NCBI GenBank assembly: GCA_016191225.1
Contig: JACPPC010000007.1
Span: 62,001-126,000 of the forward strand
Origin: Gemmatimonadota bacterium
GTDB lineage: Bacteria; Gemmatimonadota; Gemmatimonadetes; Gemmatimonadales; Gemmatimonadaceae
DNA length: 64,000 bases
Reading direction: 5' to 3'
In this document: piece by piece, positions 8,366 to 16,596 of the stretch
Position numbering within the stretch: position 1 is the stretch's first letter
Layout: the number at the start of each line of letters is the position of its first letter
Position numbers and translations under genes: made by a program
Notes under the pieces: model-generated
Seen by the model: only the letters and a program-made list of their open reading frames with translations
What the model was told of the DNA's origin: nothing
The model's database searches: none

Positions 8366-8874
8366 TTGTCCCGCTCCGCCGTGGCCGTCAGGGACGCGGA
8401 GACGTCGAGCTCGGTGGAGGGCGTGGCGCTCAACTTGTCCATCTCGCCGAGCAGCGTGCTGAGCTGGGCCTCGCTGAGGTCGGTCACCCCGCCGGCAAAG
8501 CTCATTGACTCGGCCGCGGCGGGCTCGGACGGCGTCACCGGCTGTTGCCAGTTCATCCAGAGGAGCGAACTGGTGCCGGCCATGAAGAGGAGCACCGCGG
8601 CGGCGCGCCACTCGGTGGTGCGGAGCCAGGCCATGCGCGGGCGCCGTGCCCGGCGCAGCGCGGCCATCACGCGGTCCGCGTTCACCTGCGGCGAGCGCTC
8701 CCCCATCGCCTCGGTCACCGCGCCGGAGATCCACCGCAGGAGGTCGACCTCGGCCGCGCAGTCCGCGCAGCTCGCGAGGTGCGAGTCGACGGCCGCCCGC
8801 GCGACCGCGTCGAGCCGCCCGTGCACGTACTCGGGCAGCTGGTCGCGCATCATCGCATTGGGGCAGTCACGCAT
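8362..8874 (-). CDS. Zinc-finger anti-sigma factor, membrane anchored
   Basis: 170 residues. The N-terminal domain carries the ZAS motif HLASCADC preceded by a Cys/His-containing helix (CPNAMMRDQLPEYVHG), the zinc-binding fold that grips ECF sigma factors. A single membrane helix (AAAVLLFMAGTSSLLWM) separates it from an outer part of about 75 residues that is Ser/Thr rich and ends in a short helix. It overlaps the 3' end of the sigma-factor gene by 8 bp, the normal order for a cognate pair. It should hold the sigma factor at the membrane until a signal releases it. Confidence 0.88.
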   Translation of the reverse strand: MRDCPNAMMRDQLPEYVHGRLDAVARAAVDSHLASCADCAAEVDLLRWISGAVTEAMGERSPQVNADRVMAALRRARRPRMAWLRTTEWRAAAVLLFMAGTSSLLWMNWQQPVTPSEPAAAESMSFAGGVTDLSEAQLSTLLGEMDKLSATPSTELDVSASLTATAERDK

Positions 8875-9418
8875 CGAGGAACTCCTTCACCGAACGCATC
8901 GCATGATGGTAGTGGACGCGGGCCGCGCCCTCGGTGCTGCCCGTGATCTCGGCGATCTCCCTGTAACTCAGTCCTTCCGTGACCCGCAACGTGAACACTT
9001 CCCTCTGCGTCTTCGTCAGCCGGTCCACCGCCCGCAACAGCCGTTTCCTTGTTTCGTCCGCCACCAGCGAGTCGAGCGGATTGTCCGTCGTGATCACGTC
9101 CTCTTCCGTCACCTCGACCTGGTCTCCGCGTCGCCGTCGCGCTCGCCGCCGGTCCAGCACCAGCCGTCGCGCGATCGTGAACAGCCAGGTCCGAAGGGCG
9201 CTATCCGCCCGAAAGGTCTCCAGCGCGCCGAAGGCGCGCACGAACGTGTCCTGCGTGACCTCGTCGGCCTCCTCCCGCGCGCCGAGCGACGACACGAACC
9301 GCGCGACAGCGGAGGCATGGCGGTCGACCAGCTCGCGCGCCGCGCGCTCGTCGCCCCGCTGCCACCGAGCGATCAGCGCTGCATCGAGCGCGGCGTCATC
9401 GCGCGGGTCTGCTGCCAT
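8867..9418 (-). CDS. ECF RNA polymerase sigma factor
   Basis: 183 residues, the normal ECF length. Region 2 includes the segment ADEVTQDTFVRAFGALETF and the -10-recognition stretch LRTWLFTIARRLVLDRRRAR. Region 4 includes LTKTQREVFTLRVTEGLSYREIAEI, a helix-turn-helix for -35 recognition. It heads a three-gene minus-strand operon with its anti-sigma factor and a Spy-like protein, so it probably controls an envelope-stress response and its own operon. Its regulon cannot be inferred here. Confidence 0.92.
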   Translation of the reverse strand: MAADPRDDAALDAALIARWQRGDERAARELVDRHASAVARFVSSLGAREEADEVTQDTFVRAFGALETFRADSALRTWLFTIARRLVLDRRRARRRRGDQVEVTEEDVITTDNPLDSLVADETRKRLLRAVDRLTKTQREVFTLRVTEGLSYREIAEITGSTEGAARVHYHHAMRSVKEFLDA

Positions 9419-9541
9419 GCGTTCACCGGATAAGACGACGGACCGACCACCCCGTTAAGCCAGGCGGCCTCGCCCGAACAGGCGCCGAACCCGGCCCCCG
9501 CCCTCTCCGGGCCACGCGCGAGAAGCTAACCTCCTGCGACG

Positions 9542-10258
9542 ATGACGCGCCCCGCTCGACTTCCCCAAAAGGTCGCACACCGCGGTGCCCCACGCGAGCT
9601 GCGCGAGAACACCCTGCCCGCCTTCCTGCGGGCGCTCGAACGCGGCGCCGAGGCGATCGAGCTCGACGTCCACGCCACGAGCGACGGCGTCGTGGTCGTG
9701 CACCACGACTTCGTGCTGGGCCCGGACACCGCCCGGCCGCAGTTCGCCGGCCTGTCGATCGCCGGGACGTCGTGGGCGACGCTCGGCACGGTGCTCTATC
9801 GCGACGGCCATGGACTGCCGACGCTTTCGGAGGTGCTGGAGGCGGTGGGGACCAGGGCCGCGGTCTACGTGGAGGTCAAGGCGCCGGGAATCGAGGCCGC
9901 CGTGGTCGAGGTGATCCGCGCCGGCCGGGCGGAGTGCGCGGTGCATGGATTCGACCACCGGATTCCGCGTCGGGTGCATGAGCTCGCGCCCGAGCTGCCG
10001 GTCGGGATCCTCGTGGACGGGTACCTGCTCGATCCGGCGCGCGCGCTGGCCGAGGCGGGGGCGCGGGACTACTGGCCGCACTGGCGCTTCTGCGACGAGG
10101 CGCTGGTGCAGTCGATCCATGACGCCGGCGGACGGGTGGTGTGCTGGACGGTGGACGATGCCGCGGTGGCACGATCGCTCGCGTCGATGGGCGTGGACGG
10201 GCTGTGCGCGAACGACCTGCGGGAACTGGAGCGGGCGCTCGCGTCGGCGCCCGCCTGA
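9542..10258 (+). CDS. Glycerophosphodiester phosphodiesterase
   Basis: Cytoplasmic GDPD-family enzyme of 238 residues that hydrolyses glycerophosphodiesters to glycerol 3-phosphate and an alcohol. The catalytic and metal residues of the family are visible at the start: VAHRGAP, then RENTLPAF, AIELDVHATSDG and VVVHHDFVLG. The TIM barrel continues to WTVDDAAVARSLASMGVDG and LCANDL, the usual last strands. There is no signal peptide, so it resembles UgpQ rather than periplasmic GlpQ. It is transcribed divergently from the sigma-factor operon across a 123-bp gap and may share regulation, which is not shown. Confidence 0.88.
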   Translation: MTRPARLPQKVAHRGAPRELRENTLPAFLRALERGAEAIELDVHATSDGVVVVHHDFVLGPDTARPQFAGLSIAGTSWATLGTVLYRDGHGLPTLSEVLEAVGTRAAVYVEVKAPGIEAAVVEVIRAGRAECAVHGFDHRIPRRVHELAPELPVGILVDGYLLDPARALAEAGARDYWPHWRFCDEALVQSIHDAGGRVVCWTVDDAAVARSLASMGVDGLCANDLRELERALASAPA

Positions 10259-10363
10259 CCGGCGCGTGGTGATGCCCGCGCCCCTGTGCGGTGGCCTTAC
10301 CCGTGCACCTGCCGCCCCGTAGGTTCCCACGCCGCATCCCCCCTTGAGACGGAGCACTTCCGC

Positions 10364-11800
10364 ATGCGAGCAGTCCTGTTCGCCCTGGCCGGCTCACTCG
10401 CCCTCGCCGCGCCGTTGCAGGCCCAGCCGGGCGGGGCGCGCCCGTCGGCGCCCGACACGGCCAGGAAAGGGCCGGTTCCGTACGTCGCCGGTGCCCTGTC
10501 GGTCCCCAACGCCGACCCCTTCCCGAGCACCTACCGGCCGCGCGAGGCGCGTCCCACGGTGATCGCCAACGTCACGATCCTCACCGGCACCGGCCAGCGC
10601 ATCGAGCGCGGCACGGTGGTGATGATGAACGGCAAGATCACCCAGGTCGGGACGAACATCGCGCCGCCGAGTGGCGCCTCGACGATCGACGGCGCGGGCA
10701 AGTGGGTCACGCCGGGGCTGATCGACACGCACTCGCACCTCGGCGTCTACCCGGCACCCGGTGTCGATGCCAACAGCGACGGCAACGAGGCCACGAACCC
10801 GAACACCGCCCACGTGTGGGCCGAGCACTCGGTGTGGCCACAGGACCCGCAGTTTCCTCGGGCCCTCGCCGGCGGGATCACCACGATGCAGATCCTCCCC
10901 GGCTCGGCGAACCTCTTCGGCGGACGGAGCGTGGTGCTCAAGAACGTCCCCGCGCGCACCGTGCAGGAGATGAAGTTCCCCGGCGCGAAGTACGGGCTCA
11001 AGATGGCGTGCGGCGAGAACCCCAAGCGGGTGTACGCCAACCGCGGCCCGAGCACGCGCATGGGGAACGTGGCCGGCTATCGGTCCGCCTGGATCGCCGC
11101 CGAGGCGTACCGGCGGCGCTGGGACAAGTGGCTCGAGAAGCGCGAGGGCGACCCGCCGGGCCGTGACCTCGGCCTCGAGACCTTGGCCGAGGTGCTGCGC
11201 GGCAACATCTACGTGCAGAACCACTGCTACCGCGCCGACGAAATGGTGCAAATGATCGACATCGCGAGGGAGTTCGGCTACACGATCCGCTCGTTCCACC
11301 ACGGCGTGGAGGCGTACAAGATCGCCGACCTGCTGGCGCGGGAGAACATCTCGGCCTCGATCTGGAGCGACTGGGGCGGCTTCAAGATGGAAGCGCTTGA
11401 CGGCGTGCGCGGCAACCTCGCGCTGGTCGACGCGGCGGGCGCGCGCACGATCGTGCACTCGGACGACGCCACCGGCACGCAGCGACTGAACCAGGACGCG
11501 GCCAAGGGAATGGCGGCCGGCGCGCAGCTCGGCCTGTCCATCGCGCCCGAGCAGGCGATCAAGTGGATCACGATCAACCCGGCGTGGGCCCTCGGGCTCG
11601 ACGACCGGATCGGGTCGCTCGAGGCGGGAAAGAACGCCGACGTGATCCTCTGGACGGGAAACCCGTTCAGCATCTACTCCAAGCCCGAGCGCGTCTGGAT
11701 CGACGGCGCGATGGCCTTCGACCGCACCGACCCGCGCGGCTGGTGGAAGACCGACTTCGAGCTGGGCTTCGTGCCGGCGATCATGGGAGGGGCCCGCTGA
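10364..11800 (+). CDS. Secreted metal-dependent amidohydrolase
   Basis: 478 residues with a signal peptide (MRAVLFALAGSLALAAPLQA). It belongs to the amidohydrolase superfamily near imidazolonepropionase-like enzymes. The metal-binding HxH is intact in LIDTHSHLGVYP; further ligands are likely the His in FHHGVEA and the Asp in HSDDATG. The C-terminal strand SLEAGKNADVILWTGNPF is typical of the family. ATG 10364 is chosen because it opens the signal peptide. The stop overlaps the next start (ATGA). The pair is common as a secreted, possibly peptide- or amide-degrading unit in this kind of genome, but the substrate is unknown. Confidence 0.85.
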   Translation: MRAVLFALAGSLALAAPLQAQPGGARPSAPDTARKGPVPYVAGALSVPNADPFPSTYRPREARPTVIANVTILTGTGQRIERGTVVMMNGKITQVGTNIAPPSGASTIDGAGKWVTPGLIDTHSHLGVYPAPGVDANSDGNEATNPNTAHVWAEHSVWPQDPQFPRALAGGITTMQILPGSANLFGGRSVVLKNVPARTVQEMKFPGAKYGLKMACGENPKRVYANRGPSTRMGNVAGYRSAWIAAEAYRRRWDKWLEKREGDPPGRDLGLETLAEVLRGNIYVQNHCYRADEMVQMIDIAREFGYTIRSFHHGVEAYKIADLLARENISASIWSDWGGFKMEALDGVRGNLALVDAAGARTIVHSDDATGTQRLNQDAAKGMAAGAQLGLSIAPEQAIKWITINPAWALGLDDRIGSLEAGKNADVILWTGNPFSIYSKPERVWIDGAMAFDRTDPRGWWKTDFELGFVPAIMGGAR

Positions 11801-13065
11801 TGCGCAAGCAGCTCATGTTCCGCACGGCGCTGCTGCTCGGCGCCGCGACCGCGCTCCGCGCGCAGGTCATCGCCATCACCGGCGGCACCGTGTACCCCGT
11901 GAAGGGCCCGAAGATCGAGAACGCGACCGTCGTCATCGCCAACGGCAGGATCACCGCCGTCGGCGCCGGCGTGGCCGTTCCCGCGGGCGCCCAGTTGGTC
12001 AACGCCCGCGGCAAGTGGGTCACCCCCGGGCTGATCAACTCGGCGACGACGATCGGGATTGCCGAGATCTCGGGCGTGCCGGAGACGCGCGACAACGTCG
12101 CCCGCGGTGCCAATGGCGTGGCGGCCTCGTTCCAGCCGTGGGAGGGGCTCAATGCGGCGTCGCAGCTGGTGGCGCCCGCGCGCAACGACGGGATCACCAG
12201 CGTGGTGACGATCCCCTTCGGTGGCCTGGTGAGCGGGCAGGCCGCGCTGATCGACCTCGCCGGCGAGAGTGGCGAGGCGATGATCCGCAAGGCGCCGGCG
12301 GGGATGGTGATGTCCCTTGGCAGGAGCGGCGGCGCGCGCGGCGAGACGATCGCGCGGATTCGCGAGCTCCTCGACGACGCCAAGGCCTTCCCCGCGCGAC
12401 GGGCGCAGTACGAGCTCGGCAACTCGCGCACCCTGGCCGCCTCCAAGGCGGACCTCGAGGCGCTGCAGCCGGTGCTCGCGGGCCGGCTGCCGCTGCTGGT
12501 GTCGGCCGAGCGGCGCAGCGACATCGAGGCCGCGCTCAAGCTGGCGCGGGACTACAAGGTGCGGGTCATCGTCGGCGGCGGCTCCGAGGCCTGGATGGTC
12601 GCCGGCGAGCTGGCGGCGGCGAAGGTGCCGGTCGCGACCGGCGGGATCCTCAACATCCCGGGGAGCTTCTCGCAGATGGGCCGCCGCGGCGACAACGCGG
12701 CCCTGCTCCGGCGGGCGGGCGTCAGCGTGCTGATGATCTCCGACAGCTACGGCGACGGCAACGGCTTCAACGTGCGCAATGTGCGATTCGAGGCCGGGAA
12801 CGCGGTCGCGAACGGCATGACGTGGGACGACGCGCTGCGGAGCGTCACGATCGCGCCGGCCGAAGCCTTCGGTGTGGGCGACCGAATTGGGGCCCTCGCG
12901 GTGGGCATGGATGCCAACGTGGTCGTCTGGAGCGGGGACCCGTTCGAGTTCCTGACGCAGGCCGAGGCCGTGTTCATCAAGGGCAAGCGCGTCGATGGCC
13001 CGGGCCGGCAGGACGAGCTCATGAAGCGGTACCGGAAGCTGCCGGCGGAGTATCGCGCGCCGTAA
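11800..13065 (+). CDS. Secreted amidohydrolase-like protein with degenerate metal site
   Basis: 421 residues with a signal peptide ending near ALRAQ. The fold features of the amidohydrolase family are clear: an N-terminal beta-sandwich (GGTVYPVKGPKIENATVVI) and the C-terminal GVGDRIGALAVGMDANVVVW. However, where the family has HxH, this protein reads TPGLINSATTIG, so the first two metal ligands are absent, and no obvious replacement is seen. It overlaps the preceding amidohydrolase gene by the ATGA motif. I infer that it is a non-catalytic partner or has a changed chemistry, working with its neighbour. Confidence 0.8.
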   Translation: MRKQLMFRTALLLGAATALRAQVIAITGGTVYPVKGPKIENATVVIANGRITAVGAGVAVPAGAQLVNARGKWVTPGLINSATTIGIAEISGVPETRDNVARGANGVAASFQPWEGLNAASQLVAPARNDGITSVVTIPFGGLVSGQAALIDLAGESGEAMIRKAPAGMVMSLGRSGGARGETIARIRELLDDAKAFPARRAQYELGNSRTLAASKADLEALQPVLAGRLPLLVSAERRSDIEAALKLARDYKVRVIVGGGSEAWMVAGELAAAKVPVATGGILNIPGSFSQMGRRGDNAALLRRAGVSVLMISDSYGDGNGFNVRNVRFEAGNAVANGMTWDDALRSVTIAPAEAFGVGDRIGALAVGMDANVVVWSGDPFEFLTQAEAVFIKGKRVDGPGRQDELMKRYRKLPAEYRAP

Positions 13066-13092
13066 GAGGCGGTTCCGGTCGAGTGCGGGCGA

Positions 13093-13120
13093 CGCCCCGG
13101 CGGATCCCTCCGCCGGGGCG
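13093..13120. terminator. Perfect 12-bp hairpin between convergent genes
   Basis: CGCCCCGGCGGA and TCCGCCGGGGCG form a perfect stem with loop TCCC. No T-run follows on either strand. It lies in the 69-bp gap between two converging genes and probably acts as a bidirectional terminator. Confidence 0.6.
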
Positions 13121-13134
13121 CCGTGCGCTGGCGC

Positions 13135-14025
13135 TCAGGGATTCGCCAGCTTCTGTCGTGCCGCCGGCCGGGTGAAGGCCGCCGGGGGGTTGTGCCCCGC
13201 GGCGAGGTCGTACGCCTTCCGGTAGAGCGCCCTCGCCTTGTCGCCCTGCCCGAGCTTCTCGAGCGTCGTCGCGAGCAGGAAGTGCATGAACGGGTCGTTG
13301 CCGTTCAGTTCCGTCGCGCGCGTGAGCTCGCGCTCGGCGGTGGCGAGGTCGCCCGTGTAGAGCGCCACGTAGCCGGCGAGGTAGGGAAAGAACCGTTCCT
13401 GCGCCTCGGCCATCGCCTTGTCGCCGTCGAGGATTGCCCGGGCGGCGGCCACCTGCCGCTGTGCCTCGCCCCTGTCGCCGCGGCGGGCCGCGAGGCGCGC
13501 CAGGGCATGGGCGAGGCGAAAGTCCCAGAGCGACCGGGGGTGCGTGCGGGGCTCGGGCTCCCGGTTGCCGAGGTCGCTGCCGCGCCGGTAGTACCGCTCG
13601 GCGATGTCGAGGTGGCCCGCGTCAATGCAGACGCGGGCCGCCTCGTTCGCCATCTCGCCCTGCTGGTAGAAGGCGTTCTGCGGCTCGGCGGACTCGCGCG
13701 TGACCCAGTACGCGATCACCTGCTCCTCGAGCCTCACGGCGTTGGCGCAATCGCCGTCGAAGGCGTACGACATCGCCATGGCGCGCTGCGCGGCGGCACG
13801 GGCCGCGGGATCGGGCGCGCCATCGACGAGCGACTGGAAGAGCTTGCGGGCCTCGGCGGTCGAGCCGTCGGAGTCGAGGCGCGAGGCGGCGCGCAGGCTG
13901 TCGCCGCGAGGGGTGCGGGAGCCCCCCGGACCGCCGCCCTGCGCGACGGCGGGAGCGGCGACGCACGCGACGAGCGCGGCAATGGTGAGGGGGCGTGGCA
14001 ACTGGGCGAGTCTCATCGGAAGCAC
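13135..14025 (-). CDS. Secreted tetratricopeptide-repeat protein
   Basis: 296 residues with a signal peptide (LPRPLTIAALVACVAAPAVA). The rest is a series of helix pairs matching TPR spacing: a stretch on EARKLFQSLVDGAP, one on GHLDIAERYYRRGSDLG, then FPYLAGYVALYTGDLATAER and FLLATTLEKLGQGDKARALY. TPR proteins of this type are periplasmic scaffolds. The 18-bp gap to the upstream gene suggests co-transcription with it. ATG 14025 or 14016 may be the start; both precede the signal peptide. No enzymatic domain is seen. Confidence 0.75.
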   Translation of the reverse strand: MLPMRLAQLPRPLTIAALVACVAAPAVAQGGGPGGSRTPRGDSLRAASRLDSDGSTAEARKLFQSLVDGAPDPAARAAAQRAMAMSYAFDGDCANAVRLEEQVIAYWVTRESAEPQNAFYQQGEMANEAARVCIDAGHLDIAERYYRRGSDLGNREPEPRTHPRSLWDFRLAHALARLAARRGDRGEAQRQVAAARAILDGDKAMAEAQERFFPYLAGYVALYTGDLATAERELTRATELNGNDPFMHFLLATTLEKLGQGDKARALYRKAYDLAAGHNPPAAFTRPAARQKLANP

Positions 14026-14043
14026 CGGCTGTGGGGAGGACGC

Positions 14044-15267
14044 CTATTGTCGCGACATGAGCAGCACCTGGCCGTACGAGGCGAGCGACCCGGCCTGGAA
14101 CGCCTTCACCATCTCCTGCATCGAGCTGATGAGCTGGATCGAACGGCCGCTCTGCTGCCGGAACGGCCAGTACGCGCCGCCAAGGCCGCCGCCGCCCAAC
14201 GAGAACGAGCGAATGAAAGTGCTGCTCGCGTCGAGCGGCAGGGTGGACACGTTCCGGTAGAAGCGGCTTGCCTCGTCGTCCTGCCGCCAGAGGTACTGCT
14301 CCACATTGGAGACGTAGAACGTGGTGACCGTCGCGCCGCGATCGCGCGCCCACTGCCCGACCGACTTGAGCGCCCTGTCGCCGGCGAAGTTTCCCGTGAG
14401 CGGCACGATGAGGTTGCGCTCCTCCATCCGCTTCAGCCAGCGGTAGTTCGTCTCGCTGGCGAGGTACCCGTGGTCGCGGCCGGCGCCATCCGTCTCGTCG
14501 ATCATGCCGCCGAAGGTGGGCATGCCGAACGGCCCGCTCCCCACGCCGCCACGACCGAAGCCGCCACCGGATCCGCCGGGGTTGGCACACGGCGAGCCGT
14601 GATTGTAGGTGAGGCCGGCGCCGTTGGCGTAGAAGGCGCCGTACACGCAGTCGAGCGACACCAGCTCGCTGTCGCTGAGGGCAAGGCGGTGAACCCGGGT
14701 GAGGCGATCCTTGACCGCCGCGAGGTTGCGGCGGTACATGGCGCTGTCGGCGGGGGCCGGCCTGAACGCGTGTGCCAGTCCCCCCGCCGAGTAGGTGGTG
14801 TCGACCTGCACCGCCGGGTTGCGCGAGAAGAGTCGCGTGAGGAACTCCGCGCGCGTGGCCGACATCTCGATGAGCGCCTTGAACAGCAGGTGCTGGATGG
14901 CGTTCTGGTGGCGGATGTCGACAATGAACGCGATCGACGGCTTGAGGGCGACGATGTATGTGAAGTTCTGGTCGGGGGCGACGCCGAGGTACACGCCGCC
15001 GGGCATGACCAGCGACTGCAGCTCCGGGATCACCCACTGGAGCGACGTCTCGTTGGACACGAAGTTCTCGGAGCGGAAGGTGCCCCAGGGTTCCGAATAC
15101 TCGTTCATGAGGCGCCAGAACGTGCTGTCGGCGAGGCGGTCGGGGAGGCGCTGCGCGGCGGCGTGCGTCGCCCCGAGCGCCAATGCCACTGCGGCGGCGG
15201 CCAGGGTGACGCGTCGCGATGTCGGCAGGCCGGTTGGCCCCCTGTCGCGCCGGAGATGGTTGTCCAC
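14044..15267 (-). CDS. Secreted protein of an unrecognised conserved-looking family
   Basis: 407 residues with a signal peptide (RRVTLAAAAVALALGATHAA). The body has a Rossmann-like look: GGVYLGVAPDQNFTYIVALK and then AFIVDIRHQNAIQHLLFKAL, where the acidic residue after a beta strand resembles a nucleotide or SAM-binding position. A later segment, ATVTTFYVSNVEQYLW, is another strand-helix pair. A Gly-rich loop lies in the middle (GSGGGFGRGG). I cannot assign a family with confidence; a methyltransferase-like fold is possible. It is followed closely by the TPR protein, so the two are probably co-expressed. Confidence 0.65.
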   Translation of the reverse strand: MDNHLRRDRGPTGLPTSRRVTLAAAAVALALGATHAAAQRLPDRLADSTFWRLMNEYSEPWGTFRSENFVSNETSLQWVIPELQSLVMPGGVYLGVAPDQNFTYIVALKPSIAFIVDIRHQNAIQHLLFKALIEMSATRAEFLTRLFSRNPAVQVDTTYSAGGLAHAFRPAPADSAMYRRNLAAVKDRLTRVHRLALSDSELVSLDCVYGAFYANGAGLTYNHGSPCANPGGSGGGFGRGGVGSGPFGMPTFGGMIDETDGAGRDHGYLASETNYRWLKRMEERNLIVPLTGNFAGDRALKSVGQWARDRGATVTTFYVSNVEQYLWRQDDEASRFYRNVSTLPLDASSTFIRSFSLGGGGLGGAYWPFRQQSGRSIQLISSMQEMVKAFQAGSLASYGQVLLMSRQ

Positions 15268-15274
15268 GGTGCGA

Positions 15275-15730
15275 CTACGCGCCGGGGACGCCGGGCGCTG
15301 CCGGCCGAAGGTCCTCGCTCCGGTAGAACCACCACTTGACCCCCTGCACCACCGCCAGGCAGGCGGCCCCGACCACCACCGCGAGGGCGAGCCCCAGCGG
15401 CCACGGATGGGGGCGCGACGCGAACGCGTAGCCGTGCGTCCGGATGAGGAAGATCACCAGCACCTGCGTGGCCATCGACTCGACGAACCAGCCGGCGTGG
15501 AACATCGCCTCGCCGGCGTCGAACACGCGGACCAGCGGCCAGAAGGTGAGGACGTCGAACAGCGAGCTCACCGGGCCGAAGACGAACATGAACCGCCGCA
15601 CGAAGGCGATGTCCCACGCCCCCCCCGGCCGCGCGGCCGAGAGGCCGCCCTCCGAGGTGCCCAGCGACACGATCAGCGCGTCGGGCGGGCCCTGCCAGAA
15701 GTGCTCCGGGCCGGCCGCGCCCTTGTGTGG
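15275..15730 (-). pseudogene. C-terminal remnant of a Mg2+-translocating P-type ATPase
   Basis: The open frame from 15730 to 15275 contains FVRRFMFVFGPVSSLFDVLT and AGWFVESMATQVLVIFLIRT, which match the last transmembrane helices of MgtA/MgtB-type P-ATPases. The phosphorylation, nucleotide-binding and early membrane domains are missing. A TGA at 15731-15733 closes the frame upstream, and no ATG is present; only a GTG at 15670 could start it. Intact pumps are about 900 residues; this is about 130-150. It is therefore most likely a gene remnant left by deletion beside the ribosomal-protein operon. Confidence 0.75.
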
Positions 15731-15805
15731 TCACGATGCGGCGGGCCAGCGCGCGGTCCGGCGGTTCATGCCCGAGCATGGCGCCGGCATCGGACGCGGC
15801 GCGAG

Positions 15806-15844
15806 AACGAAAAGCGCGCTGCCACCGGGAAGGTGACAGCGCGC
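15806..15844 (-). terminator. Rho-independent terminator of the rplU-rpmA operon
   Basis: On the minus strand, stem arms GCGCGCTG and CAGCGCGC (with a further GGTG/CACC after one mismatch) close the loop and are followed by TTTTCGTTC. It lies 20 bp after the rpmA stop, in the correct orientation. Confidence 0.9.
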
Positions 15845-15864
15845 CGCGAATGCCCCCAAGGACC

Positions 15865-16140
15865 CTATGCCGCCGGGGTCGCCTCGGCCACGGGATACAC
15901 GCTCACCTTGAACCGCGTCTTGCTCTTGTGCTCGAACTTCACCTGGCCATCGATCAGGGCATAGATGGTGTAGTCGGTGCCGAGCCCGACGTTGTTCCCC
16001 GGGTGCCACTTGGTGCCGCACTGGCGCAGGATGATGTTGCCCGCGCGGACGCGCTCACCGCCGTACTTCTTGATGCCCCGGTACTTGGGGTTCGAGTCGC
16101 GCCCGTTGCGCGACGAGCCTACGCCTTTCTTGTGTGCCAT
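15865..16140 (-). CDS. rpmA: 50S ribosomal protein L27
   Basis: 91 residues beginning [20 protein letters not shown], the highly conserved L27 start whose N-terminal tail reaches towards the peptidyl transferase centre. [19 protein letters not shown] is also typical. The start carries no Firmicute-type N-terminal extension that would need cleavage. It follows rplU by 18 bp in the same operon and is ended by a clear terminator. Confidence 0.98.
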   Translation of the reverse strand: MAHKKGVGSSRNGRDSNPKYRGIKKYGGERVRAGNIILRQCGTKWHPGNNVGLGTDYTIYALIDGQVKFEHKSKTRFKVSVYPVAEATPAA

Positions 16141-16158
16141 GGGTCGCTCCGGCTCGCC

Positions 16159-16476
16159 TTAGCCGAGGGTGATGTTCGAGATGCGGACTTCGGTATAGCC
16201 CTGCCGGTGTCCCTGCTTGCGCGCGTAGTTCTTGCGGCGCTTGAACTTGAAGACGACGATCTTGTCGCCGAGTCCCTGCTTGAGGATCTCGGCCGTGACC
16301 TTGGCGCCCTTGAGGTTCGGCACGCCGGCCTTCACTTCCTTGCCGTTGGAGCCGAGGAGGACGTCGTTGAACTCGACCTTGGTGCCGGCGTCGCCGGGAA
16401 GGGTCGGGATGCGAAGCGACTTGCCCGGCTCGACCTTGTACTGCTTGCCGCCGGTGCGGATGATGGCGTAGCTCAT
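16159..16476 (-). CDS. rplU: 50S ribosomal protein L21
   Basis: 105 residues, the normal L21 length. [19 protein letters not shown] and the C-terminal [20 protein letters not shown] are family signatures, the latter being the rRNA-binding basic end. It is the first gene of the rplU-rpmA operon and lies 120 bp after the RNase G/E gene, the common order rng-rplU-rpmA. Confidence 0.98.
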   Translation of the reverse strand: MSYAIIRTGGKQYKVEPGKSLRIPTLPGDAGTKVEFNDVLLGSNGKEVKAGVPNLKGAKVTAEILKQGLGDKIVVFKFKRRKNYARKQGHRQGYTEVRISNITLG

Positions 16477-16513
16477 GGGGCTCTGAAATCGGGAAGTGGT
16501 AACGTAGCCTTGA

Positions 16514-16542
16514 AACGTAGGCGGGCGGGGGGACTAGATCAA
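16514..16542 (-). promoter_or_regulatory. Possible sigma-70-type promoter for rplU-rpmA
   Basis: On the minus strand TTGATC (-35) is separated by exactly 17 bp from TACGTT (-10), about 40 bp upstream of the rplU start. The -10 match is weak, so this is a suggestion only. Confidence 0.35.
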
Positions 16543-16596
16543 GGGGTGGCAAGGACTTAGGGCGTAGAAGCAGGTCCTTCGCCGCGCTCAGGACGA

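Noticed and set aside
9431-9460. ECF-type promoter (minus strand GCTTAAC, 16 bp, CGTCTTA) just upstream of the sigma-factor gene.
   Set aside because: The match fits ECF autoregulation, but the predicted start would leave only about six bases before the ATG, too close to trust.
13123-15339. A 738-codon open frame on the plus strand.
   Set aside because: It runs antisense to the TPR and secreted-protein genes, has biased Arg/Glu/Gly composition and no family features; it is a shadow of the GC-rich opposite strand.
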